In this document: positions 1 through 7,601 of the stretch, piece by piece | Position numbering within the stretch: position 1 is the first letter of the stretch | Layout: the number at the start of each line of letters is the position of its first letter | NCBI GenBank assembly: GCA_943704525.1 | Contig: CALSCQ010000399.1 | Location: 1,927 to 19,072, forward strand | Length of the DNA: 17,146 nucleotides | Direction: 5' to 3' | Source of the DNA: Pigoraptor vietnamica | Lineage: Eukaryota > Opisthokonta > Filasterea | The notes under the pieces: model-generated | What the model was told of the DNA's origin: nothing | The model's input: the letters and a program-made list of their open reading frames with translations, nothing else | The model's database searches: none | Position numbers and translations under genes: made by a program

Positions 1-858
1 TTGAAGTTGTCGTTGAGCTGCAGCAGCACGGCCTTCATCGCCTGAGGCCCCTCGTCCCAAAAGGTGATCTTGGGCGTCTCCGTCATGTTCTGCGTCTCGA
101 CGGCGATCGCAAACTTCTTGTTCATCAGCTGAGCGTACGCTGCTTCGTCCGACGCATCGTCCACGAGGCCTGTGAGTGAGTTGTCAGCAGGGTGTGCGGG
201 GAGGGGTGTGAGATGTGTGGGTGAATGGTCCCAGCCCCGAACCGCGATCGTGTTACACGTGCAGGCGTATTGGGCTGGAACTTACGGCTCAACACGTCGC
301 GGAAGTCCATCAAGCCCACCCGCGGCATACGGTCAATGACCTGTCCGGAGCAATCGCGGCACAAAAAAGTGAGTCGACGTCCTTGCAGCCACTGCAACTG
401 GGAACACTCCGACAATTGTGTACACACTCACCAACTCGGACAGCTTGCGCGTCTGGTTGGCGTACGTGAGAGTGATCGTGTCGTACCACACGGGGAGATC
501 CCACGTGATGGGGAGCGCGCTCTGCGACGTCCACAGCGGCGTCGCCTGCGACAGAAGGTCGAGGAAGTTCTTTGCGACTGCCGTGGTGTTCATTAGCCAT
601 GTCGCGTTGAGGGCGTGAGGTTCGACGTCGAAATGGATCCCCGTGATCTCAATGTTGCCGGCCAGTCCGACGTTTTTGATTGCTGCGGGCGAGTGGGCGA
701 GTGGGTGAGATGTGAGACCGGGTACAGATTTGATAGAAATCGGCTCCAATAGACGAAGTGCGCTGACCTGGCAGCGGCGCTTCCGACTGCGCGCTGCATA
801 CAAGCGCGACAAGGGCGATGGCTGCGGCTGCGCCGATCCACTTGCGACAATGCGCCAT
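1..858 (-). CDS. GPI-type TIM-barrel glycoside-hydrolase-like protein, copy 1 (partial, runs off left edge)
   Basis: This is the 5' part of a secreted protein and the tandem paralogue of the gene at 1480-3557. Exons read on the minus strand are 858-768, 682-432, 340-286 and 169-1 (continuing beyond the window). The first three match the complete copy exactly in length and phase (91, 251 and 55 bases). The start ATG at 858 opens a signal peptide with a hydrophobic core at about residues 9-22. The mature part begins almost at once with IKNVGLAGN and then GIHFDVEPHAL, an acidic strand-end motif typical of GH18-like TIM barrels. Later motifs are PRVGLMDFRD and KKFAIAVETQN. The donor of intron 1 is gtcagc, weaker than gtaagt in the paralogue. 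A TATA-like string lies at 946-957. Catalytic activity is not proven. The partial state is due only to the window boundary. Confidence 0.72.
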
Positions 859-945
859 TTTCCTCTCGAGTGACTCACGAGCAGTAAAGTATCAATCGGT
901 GGATATTGTGCACGACGGCGAGTGATGTTGGGCGACTCTACGTGC

Positions 946-957
946 TTATATATATAA
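946..957 (-). promoter_or_regulatory. TATA-like element upstream of barrel gene copy 1
   Basis: A 12-base alternating T/A run lies about 90 bases upstream of the ATG at 858, in otherwise GC-rich DNA. Copy 2 has a TATAAATA at a comparable place. The sequence is nearly palindromic, so direction comes from the neighbouring gene. Confidence 0.5.
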
Positions 958-1220
958 CAGGGCAACGCTGATGCAAAAGGTGAAGCGCGTTCGATGCACT
1001 CATCTTCCACGGCTGAAGGGCTCGGCAAACCCGTCGGATCGACTGGCGCCGGCCACCCGTCTTGTCTCTTTTCAGACTCACAACATCTACAATGGTACAG
1101 CACGGAATTCTCTCTCCCCGCTCTCCATGAGCGCCGGGCCCGGGGCAGCCGCTTTCCGTGACTCAACAAGGTGCGTCCAATTGCTGGTGTGTCTATGTGT
1201 CGCCGCACTTCTCTGGGATA

Positions 1221-1240
1221 GATGGGCCAATCAGGCGCGC
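1221..1240. promoter_or_regulatory. CCAAT-containing 20-mer, copy A
   Basis: GATGGGCCAATCAGGCGCGC recurs without mismatch at 3780-3799, upstream of the paralogous gene. It combines an inverted CCAAT box (relative to the minus-strand gene) with a GC-rich palindromic core. It is probably a shared promoter element kept from the tandem duplication. Confidence 0.5.
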
Positions 1241-1479
1241 GCAGGGTAACCGCCACTCCCGATGACTCCAACATGGGTGCAGCAGGCCGTGTGCGCGCCC
1301 TCTCGCTATGCACACACGTGGGAAGCTCCTGACAGAATTAGGCCGTTGAAAGCCTACGAAGGCCCCCGTTTAGACCGAACCATGACAGCGACGTCAATTC
1401 GTGGGGTGACGCCCGCACACGGACGCAATCACACAGTCATCGGGCGTTTGTTGTCCATGCACGCACAAAAATAATGCCC

Positions 1480-3557
1480 TCACAATAGGACTGCGAGCGC
1501 ACCAACGACGGCGCAAACAGCAGCGAATGTCGCCATGCGCACGCTGGAAGTGGTGCCGGACGCGCTGTTGAAAGCGTTGATCGGATCGGTGAACAGCGGC
1601 GTCGTCTTTACGCCCAACGTAGCGGTCGTGGGCGCGGTGGTCTCAGACGGCGGCGGCGTTGAGCTTGTCGAGGGCTCTCCCCTATAGCTGCTGGGCGGCG
1701 GCGCGGGTGCATCGGTTGTGGGCTGTCGCGGAGGGACTGATGTGGTTGCCATCGGAGGGGGCGCGGACGAAGCAGGCGGGGGGACGGCCGTTGTCTGCAC
1801 GCGCGTGTGGGCTGTCAGCCGCGTGGATGTGAAAGCACTGGTGGCGTTGCAGCAACTCACCGTTCGCTGTGGGGGCGGAGGGGGTGGAATGAAGCCGCCC
1901 TGAGGAAAAAGGGATGCCGGTTACTTCGGCGGTAACAGAGACCATTGGCCGTCGCAGTGGCACTTACGTCGGTGGGCTTGGGACCAATTTCGAGGCCGGG
2001 AGGAAGGTCCTCGGGCGGCTCGACGGGGGCGGTCATGCCCTTGGCGAAGTCGGCCGTCTGGCGTTGCAATATCACGTGAGTAAGACCCGCTACTTTCTCG
2101 TGTGCGTGCACAATTACCCTCTCAGTCCTCCCGTCACACACGACACCGGCGCGCGCACTCACAACACCTCGTTCATGCACACACAAGCGCGTACGCACAC
2201 ACACACCACGCGCACACATTCACACGCGGACGCACAGGCGCTGTTACGCACCAGTTGTATCATGTTTTTAACGTAGTAGTGGAACTCCGGGAGTGCCCAT
2301 TTCGCAAATCCCATCGTGAGTTCGACGCGGAGGTTGTACTGCGCGGCTTCGTTGATGAAGCTCTGGAGGATGCCCGGCGACGACTTGAGCAGGTCTTCGG
2401 ACTCGAAGAGAATGGTGTGCACCTTGAACGCGGAGTGCGCAATGTAGTTCCAAAGGTTGCGGCGCTCCTTCTTGGCGTGGGCGATCTGCCACTGCCAGAC
2501 GTAGAGGATGCACTGCGGGGGTGGGCGGCGCGACGGAGGTGAGCGCATGTCTCGCACGCACACACACACACACACAGCGACTAGGCGAGATGCGCGACAC
2601 CTGTCGACTCGCAAGAGAGCGCGCACACACCGGCAGCTCAGCAGTTGGGTAGGGGATGGTCGAATTCGGCATGAGCTGCAGCGAGTAGAAGTCGTGGATG
2701 ATGATGCCGTCCCAGAGCGCGCTCGCCTTGTAGTTGTCGTTGAGCTGCAGCAGCACGGCCTTCATCGCCTGAGGCCCCTCGTCCCAAAAGGTGATCTTGG
2801 GCGTCTCCGTCATGTTCTGCGTCTCGACGGCGATCGCAAACTTCTTGTTCGTCAGCTGAGCGTACGCTGCTTCGTCCGACGCGTCGCTCACGAGGCCTGT
2901 GTTGCGATTGTCCCATGGCGTTAGTTGATCCTAGCAGGGTGGAGCAAGACACCCTCGTCACACGCGCTGGTGGAGAGTGGTGAATCGTTACTCACGAGCC
3001 AATTCGTCGCGGAAATCCATCAGTCCCACTCGCGGCATACGGTCAATGACCTGCGCACATTGCGGCGAAAGTGAGCCCATCTGCACGCGATCGCTTGTCA
3101 TTGAAATCTTACTGCTTGCACACACACTCTCACCAACTCGGACAACTTGCGGGTCTGGTTGGCGTACGTGAGGGTGACCGTGTCGTACCACACGGGGAGG
3201 TCCCACGTGATGGGGAGCGCGCTCTGCGACGTCCACAGCGGCGTCGCCTGCGACAGAAGGTCGAGAAATGCCTTGGCGATATCTGTCGTGTTAACGGTCC
3301 ACGCTGGACCAAGTGCGTGGGGCTCGACGTCAAAATGAAGCCCGCTTATCTCGATGTTCCCTGCCAGCCCAACGTTCTTTATACCTGTGCGCGCGAGTGT
3401 GGTCGGATGAGACTCGCACACTTTTCAGCGGAGTTTCAGCCGTTAAGGCAGAAAGAACACACTTACTTGGGAGTGGCGCTGCACTCTCCGCGACGGAAAC
3501 GAGGGCGATGAGGGCCAGTGCAACCGTGGCTGCCACCCAATCATGACGGCTAGCCAT
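1480..3557 (-). CDS. Secreted, GPI-anchored TIM-barrel glycoside-hydrolase-like protein, copy 2 (complete, 7 exons, 466 aa)
   Basis: Exons on the minus strand are 3557-3467, 3384-3134, 3050-2996, 2896-2631, 2512-2252, 2057-1968 and 1866-1480. They sum to 1401 bases and keep frame through all six GT-AG introns. Residues 1-27 are a signal peptide. Residues about 31-308 look like a TIM barrel: GLHFDVEPHAL (45-55), PRVGLMDFRD (120-129), KKFAIAVETQN (150-160), then GIIIHDF (196-202). Only after these come LYVWQWQ (224-230), VHTILFES (252-259) and LRVELTMGFAKW (282-293), which I recognise as the usual N-terminal half of this family. Residues about 309-338 are a proline-rich joint and 339-440 a Thr/Ser/Pro-rich, probably O-glycosylated stalk. 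The last 18 residues (449-466) are hydrophobic and end at the stop, as in GPI-attachment signals. It probably acts outside the cell on a polysaccharide, but the substrate is unknown. The least certain junction is the acceptor of exon 6. Confidence 0.75.
2058..2251. repeat. CA-rich low-complexity intron 5 of barrel gene copy 2
   Basis: The middle of this intron (about 2155-2235) is a degenerate run of CACACA/CACGCA units. Another short pure CA run sits at 2559-2576 in intron 4. Both lie outside the coding exons and resemble the other CA/GT tracts in this window. Confidence 0.7.
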
Positions 3558-3621
3558 TTTCGTATCGGCTGTTCTTATGGCCGAGAGACTGCCGAGATTT
3601 GCCCAAAAATAAATGCACGCG

Positions 3622-3629
3622 TATTTATA
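3622..3629 (-). promoter_or_regulatory. TATA box of barrel gene copy 2
   Basis: The minus strand reads TATAAATA, 65 bases upstream of the ATG at 3557. The position and sequence fit a canonical TATA box with a short 5' leader. Confidence 0.6.
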
Positions 3630-3779
3630 AGCGAGATGCGATGACGACGAGGGGCGACGAGGCATAAGTTAGGCGCAGCACATGATGAGCATGCGGCGTT
3701 TTGCCGTGCGTTCAAGACGGGCGCTTCGTCGGCCCGGAGTCTTCGCGCGGGGCATGGCACATTGGTAGAAGGTTGCCAA

Positions 3780-3799
3780 GATGGGCCAATCAGGCGCGC
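3780..3799. promoter_or_regulatory. CCAAT-containing 20-mer, copy B
   Basis: Identical to 1221-1240. It sits about 220 bases upstream of the copy 2 ATG, with a second CCAATCAG 33 bases further on at 3819. Confidence 0.5.
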
Positions 3800-4439
3800 C
3801 CATGGTACCCCGCTTCGACCAATCAGAGCGACGAGGACACAGCCAGCTCGTCTTCCATGGCGAGAAGCCGCGTCCGCTGATGCCGTACGACGTATTAGTT
3901 GATACACGCTGAGCATTCGAAAAACGCCACTGGGAGAGGATGTCAGAGCCTTCGAGCCATTCTTGCTTCGAGCGCAACGGCAACTGAGACTCAGCAGCAC
4001 CGGTGATTGGCTGGCATCCACTGTTCGGCTGAAAAATTGACGCCGCGACTGTCGGACCGCCAAAACGAGTCGTTTCGCACTCGGCCTTCAAAGTTCCGAA
4101 TCGCCGCCGTGCACTCAGACTTACTCAGTTATTGAGAAACCGCCTTGCGAATGCCACACGAGTCGGCAATTCGGCAAAATCGGCTGATGGCCCGCCGTTC
4201 TGAGGTGCAGTCTGGCGGCATCGGGGCCGGACCGTGTCCCCAATTGGCAGTCTCCTGTGGCTCGTCGCATGCCGCACACATACCGCGGCACGCACACACG
4301 ACCATGCCCGCACATCTAGCTCTGTCGTGGTTTGCAATTGTCATGGCTCAGCTCTCGGCCGCCGGCCGCCGGGATGCCGAACGCACTGGTCCCGGCGCTA
4401 CTGTCACGGCGGTGCTGGCGTTCGCGCGCGGCTGGGCGA

Positions 4440-4498
4440 CCAATCAGCAGAAGTCAGAGATTGGCTTGCGAGGTGGTGAATCGAATTGTGCGTATAAA
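4440..4498 (+). promoter_or_regulatory. Probable promoter of the fucosyltransferase gene (CCAAT + TATA)
   Basis: CCAATCAG starts at 4440 and TATAAA lies at 4493-4498, a usual CCAAT-to-TATA distance. Transcription from about 4525 would give a leader of roughly 340 bases before the ATG at 4871. Confidence 0.45.
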
Positions 4499-4800
4499 TG
4501 GTCTGAAGGAAGACTGGATTGTTGCCGCATCAGTCGCCTCAGGCAGTACGTTAACAGGTGCGCGCCGGCGCCGCCTTTGCTCAAGCACCAATTGAAAGCC
4601 GCCAGTCTACGCCGCGCTTGCACAGACATTGGCGATGAGTGGACGCCACGGCCGGCGACTGATGACTGAGTCCGCGCCGGGCTGACCCGAACTCCGGAGT
4701 CCAGCGTCAGCCGAGTTGTGTAGCTGCAGTAACGGTCCCAACACGTGACAGTTTGATCCGTTTTTGGACAATATTTCTCACTCACTCCTGAACAAAGTTC

Positions 4801-4868
4801 TTTCTTCCCTTTCGTTTTTCCCTTCTTCCTTTTTCGTTTTTTTTTTTGGCATCATGACACTCCTTTGA
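4801..4868 (+). promoter_or_regulatory. Polypyrimidine tract and short upstream ORF before the fucosyltransferase start
   Basis: Bases 4801-4848 are almost pure pyrimidine and end in an eleven-T run. An ATG at 4854 then opens a five-codon frame (M-T-L-L-stop) that ends at 4868, two bases before the main ATG at 4871. If transcribed, it would be a minimal uORF. The tract could instead mark an initiator region. It is not a usable 3' splice site, because no AG follows before the main ATG. Confidence 0.4.
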
Positions 4869-4870
4869 TT

Positions 4871-7474
4871 ATGACGTCGCCGAGGCACACGGGGAGGCGA
4901 TGTTCATGGACTGCATGCGTTGCGGCCGTTGTCACACTCCTGCTTGCGTGCAACCTCTTCCTCGGCCTAGGCCTTGTAACGTCTCTGACGAGCAATTCGG
5001 CAGACGGTAGCCATGCGGACACGGTCGTTGGTTCCGCGACTCTGAGGCGCATCGCGGTCAAAGCCGTGGGTGGGGAAGAGTACAAGCGACGAGCACTCCC
5101 AGAGCCATCCATGCATCCCACAAGCGCTGGCGCTACGCTGAACCCGCGGCGCCCGACTGCCACCGTTGCCTTGCCGTCCGTGCGGGTTCGGCAGCCTGTG
5201 ATTGAGGAGTCGATCGCACCATCTGCCGGGGCCGAGGGGCGCAGAACCGTTAACGCGGCGCTAGCAGACTCGGCGCACGCAAGGCTATCTGCACTGCCCC
5301 GGCCCAGTCCACTCTCCGAAATCCCCGAGAAGCTGCTGTTTTTCGACCCGTGTGGACAAGGATTTTTCTCGAACCAAGTGGGGGCGTTGCTTGGCGCGTT
5401 TGCGATGGCCGCCGCCCTCGGGCGATCACTCGTTGAGCCGGCCTTCTGCAACCGTGGGTCGGGGTCCAACTTCGTGCTCTACTCGAACTATTTCAAGACG
5501 GAGTCGTTCAACGCGACGGCGTGGTGCGAGTGGTACCGCTCGAACGTCGCTCCAGCAGATGTGCCGATCGGGTGCATGTCGAATGCGGCGAGCCTCGCGC
5601 GCCTGAGAATGGTTCCAATGCGGGAGATAGTGCCTGCCGCTTCGGCACTTGCCGCGTCCGGCGCTTGCGCGACGCGGGGGGACAGCCGCGACGAAGCCGT
5701 CGACTGGCGCTGCCACTTCAACGCCACCGTAGACGAGCAGGCGCAGCCCGCACTTTGGCGTATGCCGTGCCTCCTTGTGAGCAGGAGTCTTTACGACGGT
5801 CTGAGGCTGCGATGGGACAGGCAATTCCGGCTGGCGAGGCACAGAGTCACGTGCAGCGGAGTGGCGCTCATCGTTGACGTGGACAGGGTGGGTGGAAGCT
5901 GTTGCGATGTATCTAGCCGGCATGGCCGCTGTCGACGCCGTGGATGTACGAGTACTGCCTGGCGGCGCGCATCCCAAACATACGTTTTTCAGTCTTCTGA
6001 TCAGGAACGCGGATGCGATCGCGCACACATTTCCGTTTTCTGCCGAACTGTCTGGCCGCGCGCGACACAGTGCCTCAGTGTTGAGTGGTTGATTGTTGAT
6101 TGTGTTTTGCATGGCCTGCTGCAGCGATTTCGCGCGGACAACCTTAAATACTACGCCTCGTTTGCGGACGACACGGCCAGCGAAATCGACATTGCCACCG
6201 CGGTGGAAGAAGCGGCCGCTCTGCCAAAACCAGCGCTGCCGTGGGCGGATTCGCACATTGTCGCGGCGCACCAGTATTACGGGCTCCTCTACGATGTGAC
6301 GCAGCCCCGTCAAAATTGGCTGGTGCCGCCATCCCTGGGCGTGTTTGAGGTCGCCGATGGACTGCAACGCGCCGCTCGCGAGATCATTAGAGCCCTTGGG
6401 GGTCCGAAACGGTAAGCGGTCTACATAAGCCCGCCGAGCAGACGAGTCTGTCCTGTCCGGGCCAGTCTACTGACATTGTCTCATTAGAACTGGCCCTGTC
6501 TGAGCCGGTCAACGGGTCCGTGTCTTCTGTAATATCTGCGACTAACCTCCATGGCAATTTTTCAGTTATATTGCGGCGCACGTGCGCCTGGGTGATTTTA
6601 CCGTCTACTGCCCGAAAAGCATGGCGAACAACCCCGGCGTGAAGTGCGGCGTCAATTTCCCGGAAGTCCCTTCCGCCATTGCGTCGCATGCGCGCGAGTG
6701 TAAGGCCACGGCCGTATTCGTTGCAACGGACGGGAACAACGAGGAAAAGGCGGTCCTAAGGGATCGTATCGCCGGTGAGTTGAATTATCGGCTGCCAGTG
6801 CCAGCCGTACTTTGGCGCTTGCAAGGCAAACTGTGGAACCACTGGGCGGCAATTTCACTTTAGCGCTGCCGATGGGTAGAGTCAGCCTGTGTGTGTGCAA
6901 TACCCCCACCAGCCGAGAGTGACTGATTGCCGGTCAGTCGAATGGAGTCCTTGGAACAGCCGCCTAATCTCGGTTCCACGTTCGCAGAGCTGCTTCCCGG
7001 CGTGGCCGTGAAGATTTCGTTTGCTTGGGCCGACGTCGCGAAGGCAAACATCAGTGCCACTCGCGACCAAATTTCGACACAGCTCGTCGAGAAACTGCTA
7101 CTCGCGTGCGCTAAGGTTGGACAGGCATGACCATAACACGGAATGGCGCGTTCTCTTCAGTTGGCTTTTCTTCGTCCACTCGGTGTGATTCCGGGGGACG
7201 AATTAATTTGTGCACGTCATACTCATCTGTACAGACTAGCCAAGGCGTGGTCGGAAGACTGGACTTTCCTCTCGTTGCTATTGGGCTGACGGACAACACT
7301 TTTTCGCAGCGGCTTCTCATTACCGCCCGTTCGAGCTTTTCGCGGCACGCAGTCGACTTGGATTTCTCGGCCGTGCGCGAGTGCTCGCACGCCGGCGCCG
7401 ATGAGCCGTGGACGGCGTTGCTGCCGGTGTACCAAAGTGTGGATGAGCGTAACGAGACCCTCCCTGTGACGTAA
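4871..7474 (+). CDS. Protein O-fucosyltransferase (POFUT1/GT65-like), type II membrane protein, 5 exons, 601 aa
   Basis: Exons are 4871-5887, 6125-6411, 6566-6774, 6988-7115 and 7310-7474. They total 1806 bases, in frame throughout. Residues about 13-38 form a signal-anchor helix, followed by a variable stalk to about 150. The catalytic region opens with DPCGQGFFSNQVG (159-171), the counterpart of the PCxGRFGNQ motif of POFUT1. NYFKTESF follows, matching the family's QKYFKLEPL segment. AHVRLGDF (439-446) holds the conserved His-x-Arg that contacts GDP-fucose, VATDG (487-491) matches the xxATDS strand, and SSFSRH (555-560) is the C-terminal nucleotide-binding loop. By family it would transfer fucose from GDP-fucose to Ser/Thr of folded modules in the ER or Golgi. 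It is longer than animal POFUT1 (about 390 aa) because of the stalk and C-terminus. No ER-retention tail is seen. The donors at 5888 (gtgggt) and 7116 (gttgga) are the weakest junctions. Confidence 0.8.
6538..6546 (+). other. Intron branch-site motif (fucosyltransferase intron 2)
   Basis: GCGACTAAC places the branch adenosine about 20 bases before the acceptor AG at 6564-6565. The same nine bases recur at 10356-10364 in an unrelated gene, at nearly the same distance from the acceptor. Confidence 0.55.
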
Positions 7475-7601
7475 AATAGACGATACGTCCGGGGAGAGTT
7501 CACTTGTCTGTGTAACGACCGACCGAAGCCCTTAGGGAACGCCGTGAACATTCTGAAGCCCATTGACCTATAATTACTATCAATGCCGTTTATCAACATC
7601 G
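7475..7601. other. Convergent 3' spacer
   Basis: Only 127 bases separate the stop codons of the plus-strand fucosyltransferase and the minus-strand PC-esterase gene, so both 3' ends must lie here or overlap. No AATAAA is visible on either strand. AT-rich patches occur near 7473-7481 and 7567-7580. Confidence 0.6.

Larger units (their letters stand above)
859..1479. other. Intergenic spacer between the two tandem barrel genes
   Basis: No convincing gene. It should hold the promoter of copy 1 (TATA-like string at 946-957, CCAAT-containing 20-mer at 1221-1240) and the 3' flank of copy 2. The open frames here show no recognisable domain. No clear AATAAA signal is seen on the minus strand after the stop at 1480. 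Confidence 0.6.
3558..4870. other. Divergent intergenic region with clustered CCAAT boxes
   Basis: This 1.3-kb spacer separates the minus-strand barrel gene from the plus-strand fucosyltransferase gene. It carries CCAATCAG at 3786, 3819 and 4440, and inverted ATTGGC-type boxes near 4006 and 4460. TATAAA occurs at 4493-4498. Open frames of 140-174 codons exist but show no family resemblance and contain the promoter-like motifs, so I call no gene. A short unrecognised transcript cannot be excluded. Confidence 0.55.

Noticed and set aside
333-1313. Continuous 326-codon minus-strand frame through barrel copy 1
   Set aside because: It reads through the promoter, the signal-peptide exon in the wrong frame and intron 1. 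The paralogue shows the true exon borders and frame.
1867-1904. Extra small exon between exons 6 and 7 of barrel copy 2 (acceptor CTCAG, donor GTGAGT)
   Set aside because: Good splice-like signals frame 38 bases, but their use breaks the frame into the Ser/Thr/Pro stalk. The CCCCACAG acceptor at 1867-1868 keeps phase with exon 6. It could be an alternative splice form.
3669-4091. Possible 140-codon minus-strand gene
   Set aside because: It covers CCAAT-rich promoter DNA. Its only similarity to another local frame comes from the repeated 20-mer, not from a shared protein.
4145-4669. Possible 174-codon plus-strand gene
   Set aside because: No recognisable domain, and it contains the CCAAT and TATA motifs that suit the downstream fucosyltransferase promoter.
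4801-4848. Polypyrimidine tract as a 3' splice site of a 5' UTR intron
   Set aside because: No AG follows until after the start codon at 4871, so an acceptor there would remove the ATG and the membrane anchor start.
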